From Methanobacterium sp964452085 (lineage in GTDB: Archaea > Methanobacteriota > Methanobacteria > Methanobacteriales > Methanobacteriaceae), in contig CAYVKL010000001.1 of assembly GCA_964452085.1 (NCBI GenBank), positions 62,001 to 126,000 on the forward strand: 64,000 nt of DNA, in the 5' to 3' direction. The position numbers and the translations under genes were made by a program. Numbering within the stretch: position 1 is the first letter of the stretch; the number at the start of each line of letters is the position of its first letter. Below, in pieces: positions 38,642-47,991 of the stretch. The notes beneath the pieces are model-generated. The model ran no database searches. It saw nothing but the letters and a program-made list of their open reading frames with translations, and was not told where the DNA came from.

Positions 38642-39394
38642 ATGCCAGTGAAAAACGAAGAAAAAGATTATTGGGAAATAATAGACCGGCAAAAAGGAAT
38701 TCTTGATGAAAATCAACAAATAAAACTAAAAAACTCCAAAATAACTGTAATCGGCTGCGGAGGAATAGGTGGCGCTACATTGGAGATGCTGGCTAGAATG
38801 GGGTGTGAAAAACTTCGAATAGTTGATAAAGATGTTTTCGAAATTACAAATATCAACCGGCAGCTTATGAGCAGCATGGAAAATATTGGAAGACCAAAAA
38901 CCCAAGCAACCGCAGAAAAACTTCTGTCAATTAACCCCCATCTTGAGATCGAATCATTTAATGAAGAATTAAATGATAAAAATGTTATCAAAATACTCGA
39001 AGGAAGTCAAATTATCATAGATGCCCTGGATAATCTATTAACACGAATTATAGTGAGTAGATGCGCCATTAACCTTAATATTCCATTTATACATGGAGCA
39101 ATCCATGGTACAATGGGGCAGATAAGTGTTTTCACTAACTCCACTCCTTCTTATGAGGAACTGTTTAAATTACCATCAAAAGGAAAAGAATTGACGGAAC
39201 AAACCATTGCAAGAGTATTAAATCTTAATAAAGAAGTTCCACCAGTAATTGGGCCTGTTCCCAATATCGTTGGCTGTCTTCAAGCGTTTGAAGCTGTTAA
39301 ACTTATTAATGAGAAAGGAAATCCTATTAAAGCCCCCCGTGTTCTTATGTTTGACCTCTGGAAGGAAGAACCATTCCAAATAGTACGTTTTTAA
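38642..39394 (+). CDS. ThiF/MoeB/HesA-family adenylyltransferase (E1-like)
   Basis: A 250-residue E1-like protein. The ATP site VIGCGGIGGATLEMLARMG lies near residue 36, then RIVDKDVFEITNINRQ near 58, and IIDALDNLLTRIIVSR near 118. These enzymes adenylate the C-terminal Gly of ThiS, MoaD, SAMP or ubiquitin-like proteins. The usual pair of CX2C zinc motifs is absent, and the only later cysteines are isolated (SRCAINL, VGCLQAF). No sulfur-carrier gene is adjacent, so the partner is unknown. The ATG at 38642 follows GGGTG. Confidence 0.85.
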   Translation: MPVKNEEKDYWEIIDRQKGILDENQQIKLKNSKITVIGCGGIGGATLEMLARMGCEKLRIVDKDVFEITNINRQLMSSMENIGRPKTQATAEKLLSINPHLEIESFNEELNDKNVIKILEGSQIIIDALDNLLTRIIVSRCAINLNIPFIHGAIHGTMGQISVFTNSTPSYEELFKLPSKGKELTEQTIARVLNLNKEVPPVIGPVPNIVGCLQAFEAVKLINEKGNPIKAPRVLMFDLWKEEPFQIVRF

Positions 39395-39440
39395 TAATCA
39401 ACTAATTTTTTTCAATAGCAAGTCATCAGCAGGCGTTTTT

Positions 39441-39839
39441 ATGAATAAAACAAATCTAAAAATAGGAATAATTGGATCATTCATCATGGTTTTAATTTTG
39501 ATAGTCAGCGGATGCACCTTCGACACTGGAAAACTAATTAACCAAAAAAACACCAGCTCAGAAGACATTATACAATTCACAGTCAACATCCAACAAGCAA
39601 ATAACAATTCTTATCATGTTAATGGGATGGTTGAAAACAGAGGAGACAAGAAATACAGTTTTGTTAACTTAACAGTGATTGGATATAATGAACAAAAAGA
39701 AAAAGTATCTGAAGCTAAAATAATGTTACCAAACATGCCTCCCCGTGATTATACTAACTATGACGCTTGGTTATCTCCACCTAATGGCGAAAAAATAACT
39801 GCCGCAAAAATTGTAGTTATTAACTCCACTACCATTTGA
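39441..39839 (+). CDS. Putative lipoprotein with FxLYD-like domain
   Basis: A 132-residue protein. A signal peptide with lipobox (IVLILIVSGC-type end, with Cys at about residue 27) is followed by one extracellular beta domain: QFTVNIQQANNNSYHVNGMVENRGDKKYSFVNLTVIGYNEQKEKVSEAK. The VENRG...YSFVNLTVIGYNE pattern resembles the FxLYD domain of secreted proteins. It has potential N-glycosylation sequons. Function unknown; it is a single gene between the ThiF-like gene and glnA. Confidence 0.72.
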   Translation: MNKTNLKIGIIGSFIMVLILIVSGCTFDTGKLINQKNTSSEDIIQFTVNIQQANNNSYHVNGMVENRGDKKYSFVNLTVIGYNEQKEKVSEAKIMLPNMPPRDYTNYDAWLSPPNGEKITAAKIVVINSTTI

Positions 39840-39983
39840 TTTTCCAGATAACAATTCTTTTAACCTTAAAATCATCTTTAAAAAGGCAAAGAAGACTAAT
39901 TATAGCTTTTTTTTATTATCGTGATTTAATCAGCTTAATATTAGGACAAAATATGTTGGAATTATTAATGCAAACCACAAACA

Positions 39984-40014
39984 TTTATATATCAGTAAAA
40001 GGAAACATCCTTCC
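39984..40014 (+). promoter_or_regulatory. glnA promoter with NrpR-type operator
   Basis: TTTATATA at 39984-39991 is followed at 40001-40014 by GGAAACATCCTTCC, which is GGAA-N6-TTCC, the NrpR operator form described in Methanococcus. It lies across the expected transcription start. The same form appears before both nif promoters, and the nrpR gene itself follows glnA. Confidence 0.78.
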
Positions 40015-40038
40015 GGTGAAGATCACGGAGGTTACAAA

Positions 40039-41367
40039 TTGCAAGACAAAATAGGAAAAGTTATTGAAAATATCGAAAAATGCGGTACTAAATTCGTTAG
40101 GCTGCAATTCGTGGACATACATGGGACTCCCAAAAATATGGCCATTCCCCTGGTAAAACCAGACGATATAGAAGACATTATAAAAGACGGACTTCTTTTT
40201 GACGGTTCATCAGTGGAAGGATTCGTTGATATCAACAACAGTGACCTGGTTATAAAACCTGACCCTGAAACTTTCTCTACCCTTCCTTGGAGACCTGAAG
40301 AACGGGGAGTTTGCAGGTTCATCTGTGACATATACTGGCCTGATGGAACTCCATTCGAAGGAGACCCACGATATATACTGAAGAAAACCCTGGAAAAAGC
40401 TGAAAAAATGGGTTACGAATACAATGTTGGACCCGAACCAGAATTCTTCATAGTGGACATTGACGAAGAAGGAAATGTTTACCCACACGACGAAGGTGTT
40501 TACTTCGATGTGGAACCTGTAGACCAGGGAACCGATATGAGAAGGGAACTGGTTCTGGGACTGGAAGAGTTAAACTTCGATGTTGAAGTAAGCCACCACG
40601 AAGTAGGACCTGGACAGCACGAAATTGACTTCAAATTCGACAAAGCATTAAAGACTGCTGATGCAGTTATCACATTTAAACAATCTATCAAAGCCATAGC
40701 TGACAAACTTGGCTCTATGGTCACTTTCATGCCTAAACCCTTCTTCGGAGTAAACGGTAGCGGCATGCACGTTCACCAAAGCCTGTTTAAAGACGGAGAA
40801 AACGTTTTCTTCGATCCTGACACTGAAACTCAGCTTTCTCAAGAAGCCTTATACTTCACTGGAGGTTTACTAAAACACTCCAAAGCATTATCTGCTGTTG
40901 TGGCTCCAAGTGTAAACTCTTACAAACGACTGGTACCCGGATACGAAGCTCCAGTATACATTGCCTACGGACTGAGAAACAGATCCACCTTGGTCAGGAT
41001 TCCTGCATCCCGTGGTAAAGGTACCCGAGTGGAATTCAGATGCCCAGACCCATCCTGTAACCCCTACCTGGCCTTCGCAGCCATGCTAGAAGCAGGAATG
41101 GATGGTATGAAGAATAAAATTGACCCCGGAGAACCAACTGAAATCGATGTATTCGAATTAAGCCCAGAAGAACTGGCACCAATGGGTATTGATACTCTAC
41201 CTTCCAGTTTATGGGAAGCATACCACGCCCTAGAAAAGGATGATGTGGTAAAATCATCCCTGGGAGACCACGTATACAACGAATTCATGGCTTTAAAACG
41301 AAAAGAATGGGACGAATACAGGATACAGGTATTCCAGTACGAACTGGAAAAATACCTCCAGATTTAA
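40039..41367 (+). CDS. glnA: Glutamine synthetase
   Basis: A 442-residue type I glutamine synthetase. Landmarks: FDGSSVEGFVDI near residue 55, EPEFF near 134, GQHEIDFKF near 195, NGSGMHVHQSL near 237, the ATP-binding PSVNSYKRLVPGYEAP near 290, and RIPASRGKGTRVEFRCPDPSCNPYLAFAA near 320. It catalyses ATP-dependent ammonium assimilation. The start is a TTG with a strong GGAGGT upstream; no ATG is nearer. The operator above predicts repression by NrpR when nitrogen is plentiful. It ends in a T-rich terminator. Confidence 0.97.
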   Translation: MQDKIGKVIENIEKCGTKFVRLQFVDIHGTPKNMAIPLVKPDDIEDIIKDGLLFDGSSVEGFVDINNSDLVIKPDPETFSTLPWRPEERGVCRFICDIYWPDGTPFEGDPRYILKKTLEKAEKMGYEYNVGPEPEFFIVDIDEEGNVYPHDEGVYFDVEPVDQGTDMRRELVLGLEELNFDVEVSHHEVGPGQHEIDFKFDKALKTADAVITFKQSIKAIADKLGSMVTFMPKPFFGVNGSGMHVHQSLFKDGENVFFDPDTETQLSQEALYFTGGLLKHSKALSAVVAPSVNSYKRLVPGYEAPVYIAYGLRNRSTLVRIPASRGKGTRVEFRCPDPSCNPYLAFAAMLEAGMDGMKNKIDPGEPTEIDVFELSPEELAPMGIDTLPSSLWEAYHALEKDDVVKSSLGDHVYNEFMALKRKEWDEYRIQVFQYELEKYLQI

Positions 41368-41369
41368 AC

Positions 41370-41396
41370 CCCATTTCTTTTTTTCTTTTATTTTTA
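41370..41396 (+). terminator. T-rich terminator after glnA
   Basis: Pyrimidine-rich sequence with T-runs of five to seven (CTTTTTTTC, TTTTATTTTTAA) begins right after the glnA stop, the usual archaeal transcription stop. Confidence 0.55.
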
Positions 41397-41631
41397 ATAG
41401 AATTAATCACTGATCAATTGAATTTTTTACCATTTTTTAACCATAAGTATTTAAAATCAATCCCATTAATTAGAACTAAGAGTCTTAATATAAGATTCCC
41501 ATAAGACTAATTAGGATTAAATGAATTACAATACTAGGATTAATAAGATGAAACTGATATTAGTATTAAATAAAAATAAAATTTCATTATAACTTAGAAT
41601 TTTAATTAAAAACGCAATAACGGGTGAAGCG

Positions 41632-43329
41632 ATGCCACAGGAAACTGATCGTAAGATGATGGAGATCCTGAGGATCCTTGCAGATAGAAGCGAGGTTCTG
41701 GGAGCTAAAACCATAGCCGAAGAGCTTCGCAAGAAAGGATATGACCTTGGTGAAAGAGCAGTACGATACCATATGCGAATCTTGGATGAAAAAGGATTCA
41801 CCGAACGTATAGGGTATGCAGGGAGACGTATAACCGCCGAAGGTATTAAAGAGCTTGAAAAAGGCCTTATTTATGATCAGGTTGATTTTATTTTCTCTAA
41901 ATTTGAGGACATGATGTATCAAACCACCCTCGATCCAGAAACAGGACTGGGAAAAGTAGTGGTGAACACATCCACATTCAGTTATGATAATGAGTTAATG
42001 GATATCATTAAAAACATTTTTAATAAAGGAATATCGGTAAGTCCCTATGTTAGAATCACCACTCCTAATTCTGAAAATGAAACAGATCAGATGGAAATGG
42101 AAACTATTTGCGGAACCACTATAGATGGCATGCTCCTTAAAGCAGGTATCCCCGTAGTTCCAAGATATGGTGGACTGGTGGAGATCGAGGACCACATCCC
42201 CAAAAGTTTCACTGAACTAATAGCATATAAAAAGACATCCATGACTCCTCTGGAGGCTTTTACAGACCGTGAAATGACTTCAGTTTTAGGAGTTCTTGAA
42301 AATGGTAATGGAGATATTCCAGCTAACTTCAGATTAATACCCGCTAATGCCCGGGATGATGCTATTAACCAGTTCAGCAAACTCCAGGAAATAGGAGTAT
42401 CCGGCCTTATTAAGATTGGCAAACCTGGAGAGTCAGTTCTTGGCATTTCTGTGGATGAAGATATGGTGGGCATATCAGTAATTGGCGGCATATCACCTTT
42501 ATGTGCGGCTAAAGAAGCAGGTTACGAAGTTAATATAAAAATGGCCGAAAATACTGTGGAATTCTCAGAAATGGAAGCTATCAGCACCCCTCAAAATATC
42601 ATAAAAAAACCAGACCAGGAAGAGGGTAAAAAAGTAAAATTCATCCTTTCCAAGGCATGGAACTTGATTCATAAGGTTAGTTTTGATCCAGAAACTCTTG
42701 AAGGCCAAGTAATTGTAAACATATCATACCTCAAGGAGGAAGACCTTGATGAAGGCCTTAACATATTCGATCAGGTTATGGCATCTCGTCCAGAGTACTG
42801 CACCAGTAAATACTTCCAAATTCTCCCAGGACCTGATGGAATGAAAGGATTGGCCACAGTTTGTAGTTTAACCGTTGATGGGATACTCACCAAACACGGA
42901 ATTGCTTCAACACCCCAATACGGCGGTATTCTTGAAACCGAAGGTAAATCGCCCAGATTTATTGAATTAACTGCCTATGACGGATCATCACTTGATCCTC
43001 ATGAAATATACTTATCAAAGGGGTTAACCACAGTGAAAAAATCCTTAAAATCTGGCGGGCGAATACTGGCCAGTTTAAGGGAAATTCCATATGTTGCCAG
43101 GCCAGAAACCCTGGACATACTTGATGAAGCAGAGGAAGCCGGATTCTCCATATTAAAGGTTGGAAAACCCAGTGAACTAGTATACAATGCAAAAGTAGAA
43201 CGTTACCATGTGGGAATCGTTGCCCCCGGTGGTTTAAACCCCATAGCCGCCATTAAAGAGGCAGGAATAAGTGTGGACGCTAAAGCAGTTGAGACACTTA
43301 TGGAAATATCACAGATGGAAGAGTTTTAA
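41632..43329 (+). CDS. nrpR: Nitrogen repressor NrpR
   Basis: A 565-residue transcription repressor. The N-terminal ~75 residues form a winged helix (EILRILADRSEVLGAKTIAE, RAVRYHMRILDEKGFTERIG). Two NrpR/DUF128 domains follow (about residues 85-320 and 335-560), each with a glycine-rich core (TTIDGMLLKAGIPVVPRYGG and LTVDGILTKHGIASTPQYGG). NrpR senses 2-oxoglutarate and represses glnA and nif genes. Both regulatory domains are in one chain; in some methanogens they are split between NrpRI and NrpRII. GGGTGA precedes the ATG. It lies 264 bases after glnA. Confidence 0.95.
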   Translation: MPQETDRKMMEILRILADRSEVLGAKTIAEELRKKGYDLGERAVRYHMRILDEKGFTERIGYAGRRITAEGIKELEKGLIYDQVDFIFSKFEDMMYQTTLDPETGLGKVVVNTSTFSYDNELMDIIKNIFNKGISVSPYVRITTPNSENETDQMEMETICGTTIDGMLLKAGIPVVPRYGGLVEIEDHIPKSFTELIAYKKTSMTPLEAFTDREMTSVLGVLENGNGDIPANFRLIPANARDDAINQFSKLQEIGVSGLIKIGKPGESVLGISVDEDMVGISVIGGISPLCAAKEAGYEVNIKMAENTVEFSEMEAISTPQNIIKKPDQEEGKKVKFILSKAWNLIHKVSFDPETLEGQVIVNISYLKEEDLDEGLNIFDQVMASRPEYCTSKYFQILPGPDGMKGLATVCSLTVDGILTKHGIASTPQYGGILETEGKSPRFIELTAYDGSSLDPHEIYLSKGLTTVKKSLKSGGRILASLREIPYVARPETLDILDEAEEAGFSILKVGKPSELVYNAKVERYHVGIVAPGGLNPIAAIKEAGISVDAKAVETLMEISQMEEF

Positions 43330-43533
43330 TTAAAAAGGAGTAGAAAATTCCTTATTTTAATTAAATTTTAATTTTCCGTTTTTCTTACATCCAATAATTT
43401 ATTTTTTTGAATATTTCATGATTTTTAAATTTCAAGAAAAATTCTGTTATTCCTTTACATCGATTTAACAAACTATTTTTAGAATGGAAAATACAAATAA
43501 AATAAATTAATTCACTATTTTGCCTGGAAAAAA

Positions 43534-45600
43534 ATGAAACTTCCCATTAAAATGAAGCTGGAAATTGTGCCCACAATATGCCCTTATTGTGGTTGTGGAT
43601 GTGGTTTAAACCTGGTTAGCGTTAATGGCAAGATTAAAGGCGTGGAACCCTGGAAAAGGAACCCAGTTAATGAAGGTAAATTATGTCCTAAGGGTAATTT
43701 CTCATATGAGTTTGTAAATCACCAAGATAGGCTGAAATTTCCCTTAATTAAAGAAAATGGCAAATTCAGAGAAGCTTCCTGGGATGAAGCCCTGAGTCAA
43801 ATAGCCAAAAGGTTTCAAAGAATAATTGATGAGGATCCAGACTTAATATCCTTTCTTTCATCAGCTCGGTGCACCAATGAAGATAATTACGTGCTACAAA
43901 AGTTTGCCCGGGCGGTTGTTGGAACCAATAATATAGATAACTGCGCAGCTTTATGTCACGGGCCCACAGTTTCCGGACTGAACTTAACTTTTGGTTCCGG
44001 GGCCATGACCAATTCCATCAGTGATATTGAAAAATCAGAATGCATATTTATCATTGGATCCAATCCTCTGGAGCAGCACCCCCTTATTGGGAGGCGTATT
44101 TTAAAAGCCAAAACAAATGGGGCTAAGATTATCGTAATTGACCCCCGTTACACTCCCACAGCTAAACACGCAGACTTATTTTTACCCCTGATCCCTGGGA
44201 CAGATGTGGCTCTCATCAACTCCTTAATGCATGTGATACTCAGGGAAGGTTTGCAGGATGATGATTTCATAGAAAAACGGACCCAGGGTTTTGAAAAACT
44301 AGTGGATGTGGTTCGAAATTATTCTCCGGAGTCAGTTGCTAAAGTTACTGGAATTTCCCCCTCTTTAATTGAGGAAGCGGCTTTAATGTACGGAAAAACT
44401 GGAAATTCTTCCATAATTTATTGTTTGGGTATAACAGAACACACCATGGGAATGGATAACGTAATGTCCCTGGCAAATCTAGCTATGCTAACTGGAAATA
44501 TCGGTAAAGAAGGTTCAGGTTTAAATCCTCTTCGTGGCCAGAATAACGTGCAGGGTGTTTGTGACATGGGTGCTCTTCCTTTCTTTTACCCGGGGTATAA
44601 GAGATATGTTATTGACTCGGTAAGGGAAGATGCAGAGTGCCAGTGGGGTTGTGGTGAGTTAAACGGCCTTCCAGGTCTGCAGATGGTGGAGATTCTGGAA
44701 GCAGCCCATGAGGGTAGAATGAAAGCTATATATATCATGGGTGAAAATCCAGTTTTTTCTGAACCTGAAACCTTAAAAGTTAAAGAATCCCTCTTAAACC
44801 TTGATATTTTGGTTGTGCAGGACATATTCCTCACAGAAACTGCAAAAATGGCAGATTTCGTGCTTCCAGCCACCAGCTGGGCAGAAAAGAATGGTACTTT
44901 CACTAACACCGAAAGAAGAGTGCAGAGGGTGCGAAAAGCGGCTGATCCTCCTGGTGAAGCCCGGGCTGATTGGCAGATATTCTGTGACTTGGCCAAAGTT
45001 ATGGGTTCTGATCTTTTTTCCTATTCCTCTGAAGAGGATATTTTTGCCGAAATCAGGCAAATAACACCACAGTATTCTGGTATGACTTGGAAGAGGTTGG
45101 AAAAAGCAGATGGTTTGCAGTGGCCCTGTACCTCCCATGATGATCCTGGAACTCCAGTATTGCACAGGGAAAAATTTGCAACATCCCATGGAAAAGGAGT
45201 TTTTAAACCAATTAAACTTAGAAGTCTGCCTGAGACTCCTGATGAGGAATACCCTTTCCTATTAAGCACCGGTCGGGTGATTTTCCATTATCATAACAGT
45301 AATATGACGGGTAAGTCCGAAACCCTGGAAAATGAAGTATCCCTTAGTTTTGTGGAGATTAATCCGGAAGATGCGACTAAGTTGGGAATAAAGAATCATG
45401 AACGGATTAAAATCAAAAATAGACATGGTGAAATTGAAACTAAAGCCAGGATTACTTCAAACATTGCCCCGGGAGTTTTGTTCCTGCCTATTCATTTCTT
45501 AGATTGTGCACCGAATCTTCTAACCAATTCAAAGGTTCTGGATCCTTCAACCAAAATGCCAGAATTAAAGGCATTGACGGCTAAGATTGAGAAAATATAG
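43534..45600 (+). CDS. fdhA: Formate dehydrogenase alpha subunit (catalytic, Cys type)
   Basis: A 688-residue molybdopterin oxidoreductase. The N-terminal [4Fe-4S] motif CPYCGCGCGLNLV...GKLCPKGNF is followed by the catalytic Cys141-His142 (ALCHGPTVSGL), where some FdhA proteins have selenocysteine. Conserved LRGQNNVQGVCDMG lies near 330 and the C-terminal cofactor domain starts near 560. It oxidises formate to CO2 on a Mo or W bis-pyranopterin cofactor and passes electrons to FdhB. An alternative start is the ATG seven codons in. fdhB follows after 51 bases. Confidence 0.94.
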   Translation: MKLPIKMKLEIVPTICPYCGCGCGLNLVSVNGKIKGVEPWKRNPVNEGKLCPKGNFSYEFVNHQDRLKFPLIKENGKFREASWDEALSQIAKRFQRIIDEDPDLISFLSSARCTNEDNYVLQKFARAVVGTNNIDNCAALCHGPTVSGLNLTFGSGAMTNSISDIEKSECIFIIGSNPLEQHPLIGRRILKAKTNGAKIIVIDPRYTPTAKHADLFLPLIPGTDVALINSLMHVILREGLQDDDFIEKRTQGFEKLVDVVRNYSPESVAKVTGISPSLIEEAALMYGKTGNSSIIYCLGITEHTMGMDNVMSLANLAMLTGNIGKEGSGLNPLRGQNNVQGVCDMGALPFFYPGYKRYVIDSVREDAECQWGCGELNGLPGLQMVEILEAAHEGRMKAIYIMGENPVFSEPETLKVKESLLNLDILVVQDIFLTETAKMADFVLPATSWAEKNGTFTNTERRVQRVRKAADPPGEARADWQIFCDLAKVMGSDLFSYSSEEDIFAEIRQITPQYSGMTWKRLEKADGLQWPCTSHDDPGTPVLHREKFATSHGKGVFKPIKLRSLPETPDEEYPFLLSTGRVIFHYHNSNMTGKSETLENEVSLSFVEINPEDATKLGIKNHERIKIKNRHGEIETKARITSNIAPGVLFLPIHFLDCAPNLLTNSKVLDPSTKMPELKALTAKIEKI

Positions 45601-45651
45601 GATAATCCTTAAAGCATACAGAAATTTAACTCAATTACTAATTAACTGGAA

Positions 45652-46872
45652 ATGAAGAAAATGACTCAAATAAACCAGATCTACTATCTAAGATCTTCTG
45701 ATAGTAAAATATCAGGATTAGGAGAATGTGGTGGTGCTTTAACCACCCTAATGAAGTTTCTTCTGGAAAAAGAGATAGTTGATGGCGTTTTGGCTGTAAA
45801 AAAGAGTGGTGACATATATGACGCGGTTCCCGTTCTCATTGGTGATTCTGGTGAATTGTGGGAGACTGCTGGTTCTCTTCACTGCGGAACCTTGAATATT
45901 GCCAAAATTCTGGTTAAATACTTTGATGAAGTTCCTGATATGAAATTAGCCATCACTGTGAAACCATGTGAGGCTAAAACAATTGAAGAACTGGGTAAAC
46001 TGGGAAAAATCAATCTTGAAAATATTATAATGATTGGTGTCAACTGTGGAGGAACCTTTCCACCAGTGCCTGCCAGGGACATGATTGAAAATATTTTCGA
46101 AGTAAATGCTGATGAAGTTATAAGTGAAGAGATTCATCAGGGAAAATTGATTATTGAAAGTGAAGATGGTTTTAAAAAAAGCATTAGCATTGATCAACTT
46201 GAAGAAGGAATCTACGGCCGGAGATCCAATTGTAAACGATGCGAAATGAACATTCCCGCTAGTGCACATGTTGGTTTTGGAAACTGGGGAGTTATTGGAG
46301 ACTATGAAGGTGATTATTCCTGTGTAGAAGTTTTCACTAAAATTGGTGCTGAAATTCTTGATAAAGCAATAGATTCAGGATATTTGTTACATGAAAAACC
46401 TTCTAAGGACTCTATTGAAATTAGAAATAAAATTGATGCTTCCATGGTTAATTTAGCCAAAAAATGGCAGCTGCGGGATTTTGAAGGAAATAAAAATGAA
46501 TTATTAAATGAAAATGATATTTTAAGCATTTTCGCAGGTTATAATGAAGAATTCAAAAAGTGCATCAAATGTTTTGGTTGCAGGAATGCCTGTCCCATCT
46601 GCTACTGTCAGGAATGTACTTTAGAACTCAACGCACCGGAATGGGTTGATAAAGGCAAAATACCCCCTTCACCTCTTTTTCATCTGGAACGCCTGATTCA
46701 CATGGTTGAATCCTGCACCAACTGTGGGCAGTGCGAAGATGTTTGCCCGGTGGATATTCCACTGGCCAGGATCTGGCACAGGATAAATTTAAAAATAAAT
46801 GAGATTAAAGAATCTTCAGAACCAGATGCCAGCCAACTTTTTATTTTTGAGTATTTTAAAAGACCGGAATAG
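45652..46872 (+). CDS. fdhB: Formate dehydrogenase beta subunit (F420-reducing)
   Basis: A 406-residue FrhB/FdhB-family flavoprotein. CGGALTTLMKFLLEK lies near residue 25, the FAD/F420 domain follows with GVNCGGTFPP near 129, and RRSNCKRCEMNIPASAHVGFGNWG near 190. Two C-terminal cluster motifs are CIKCFGCRNACPICYC and CTNCGQCEDVCPVDIP. It transfers electrons from FdhA to coenzyme F420 (or to the heterodisulfide reductase complex). It is co-transcribed with fdhA. Confidence 0.94.
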   Translation: MKKMTQINQIYYLRSSDSKISGLGECGGALTTLMKFLLEKEIVDGVLAVKKSGDIYDAVPVLIGDSGELWETAGSLHCGTLNIAKILVKYFDEVPDMKLAITVKPCEAKTIEELGKLGKINLENIIMIGVNCGGTFPPVPARDMIENIFEVNADEVISEEIHQGKLIIESEDGFKKSISIDQLEEGIYGRRSNCKRCEMNIPASAHVGFGNWGVIGDYEGDYSCVEVFTKIGAEILDKAIDSGYLLHEKPSKDSIEIRNKIDASMVNLAKKWQLRDFEGNKNELLNENDILSIFAGYNEEFKKCIKCFGCRNACPICYCQECTLELNAPEWVDKGKIPPSPLFHLERLIHMVESCTNCGQCEDVCPVDIPLARIWHRINLKINEIKESSEPDASQLFIFEYFKRPE

Positions 46873-46973
46873 ATTCAGAATAGTTCATTTGTATTTCTAA
46901 ACACATTGGGAAAAAAATGAAAAAATCAATGGAAAAAAAGAAAATTAACTATGGATTTATTATAACTTACCAT

Positions 46974-47465
46974 TCAATCCATAAAACGTTGATCTGATTT
47001 TTTATCTTTGGCTTCGTGGTGTTTATCATCAAACCAGCCGATAATCACTTCTTCATCTTCATTAGTGTCAAAATGAGGAATATACGGTTTTATATCCAGA
47101 AGAGGAGTTCCATCAACGATATCCACGTTGGATATGTGGATTATATTTCCTTCAATACTCTCCAGTCGAACCACTGAAATTCCAATGGGATTTGGGCGTT
47201 TAGGAGCTCTTGTTGCAAATATTCCCCTTTTTACTGTGTCTAAAAATGGTTTAACCTTTAAAGAATGTCCATTGCATAGGTGGAAATGATAGATCAAGAT
47301 TATATGTGAAAATCCATTCAAATCTTTTAAACCATCTTCATACTCTTTATTAAGTTCTATTTTTCCTTTAACTCCTTTTGCACCTATGGGTTGTATTGGC
47401 ATCCCATCAAGGTCTTTGTAAGGTGAATGTATTGTTCCTATGGGGATGTATTCTAATGATTTCAT
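46974..47465 (-). CDS. trmO: tRNA m6t6A37 methyltransferase TrmO family
   Basis: A 163-residue TrmO/UPF0066 (YaeB-like) protein. Family segments are IGTIHSPYKDLDGMPIQP at residue 8, LNGFSHIILIYHFH near 47, the SAM-binding FATRAPKRPNPIGISVVRL near 80, and VDGTPLLDIKPYIPHFD near 118. In bacteria it methylates t6A37 of tRNA-Thr; archaeal substrates are less clear. It is convergent with fdhB. The ATG is preceded by AACGGTGAAA. Confidence 0.85.
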   Translation of the reverse strand: MKSLEYIPIGTIHSPYKDLDGMPIQPIGAKGVKGKIELNKEYEDGLKDLNGFSHIILIYHFHLCNGHSLKVKPFLDTVKRGIFATRAPKRPNPIGISVVRLESIEGNIIHISNVDIVDGTPLLDIKPYIPHFDTNEDEEVIIGWFDDKHHEAKDKKSDQRFMD

Positions 47466-47564
47466 GTTTCACCGTTTTTGTCGAAATGCAAGTGTTTTCA
47501 TGAAAATGTATTATTGTAATCGATTATATAATATTAGTGAAGAGAATAATTGGAGATGAAAGCT

Positions 47565-47774
47565 ATGAAAATTAGTGCTAGAAACATGATGAAGGGAAAA
47601 GTAGAAGAAGTGGAAGTTGGAGCGGTTATGGCTAATGTTAAAATCAGAATAGAAGCCCCTGATTTAATTACTGCAATAATTACAAAAGATTCTGTTGAAA
47701 ATTTAGATATTAAAGAAGGAGACATAGTTACAGCTATTATCAAATCTACCGAAGTGATGGTTGGCAAAGAATAA
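47565..47774 (+). CDS. Molbindin-like Mop/TOBE protein
   Basis: A 69-residue single TOBE (Mop) domain protein, MKISARNMMKGKVEEVEVGA at the start, then TAIITKDSVENLDIKEGDIVTAIIKSTEVMVGK. Free-standing Mop proteins assemble into rings that bind molybdate or tungstate in the cytoplasm. The frame opens at a TTG at 47550; the ATG at 47565 fits the canonical MKISARN start and has GGAG nine bases before. Its place just after fdhAB fits metal supply for formate dehydrogenase. Confidence 0.88.
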   Translation: MKISARNMMKGKVEEVEVGAVMANVKIRIEAPDLITAIITKDSVENLDIKEGDIVTAIIKSTEVMVGKE

Positions 47775-47929
47775 GTAAATAAATCCATCATTTTCATATT
47801 TTAATACAAATCTCTTTTCGGGTTAATTGCAAAATTGATAAACCTATTCATCATTTCGAAGAATAGCTAAATTTAATTGTTTTTTAGAGTTCTATAGCAT
47901 ATTTTTTAACTATTGAAAATTCTTGAATT

Positions 47930-47953
47930 CGATATGTTTATATATCCATATCG
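47930..47953 (+). promoter_or_regulatory. TATA-spanning inverted repeat before ferredoxin gene
   Basis: CGATATG at 47930-47936 and CATATCG at 47947-47953 are exact inverted arms on either side of a 10-base spacer that is the TATA box (TTTATATATC). The surface-protein promoter at 49431-49454 has the same layout with one mismatch. This would place a repressor or activator directly over the TATA box. Confidence 0.6.
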
Positions 47954-47973
47954 CATATGTAGATCATCAACTC

Positions 47974-47990
47974 ATTATCAAGGTGATAAT
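47974..47990 (+). promoter_or_regulatory. Hairpin over the ribosome site of the ferredoxin gene
   Basis: ATTATCA-AGG-TGATAAT is a perfect 7-base stem with a 3-base loop ending one base before the ATG at 47992. The ribosome site AGGTGA lies in the loop and right arm, so folding would hide it. Confidence 0.5.
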
Positions 47991-47991
47991 C

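Noticed and set aside
41602..41922. A 106-residue minus-strand frame over the start of nrpR
   Set aside because: Antisense to the winged helix of NrpR, no ribosome site or recognisable motif.
43512..43560. Possible NrpR site before fdhA (GGAA followed by TTCC)
   Set aside because: The half-sites are 11 bases apart, not six, and extend into the coding region.
43950..43962. Possible selenocysteine in FdhA
   Set aside because: The codon at the active site is TGT (Cys141), not TGA, and the frame is open throughout.
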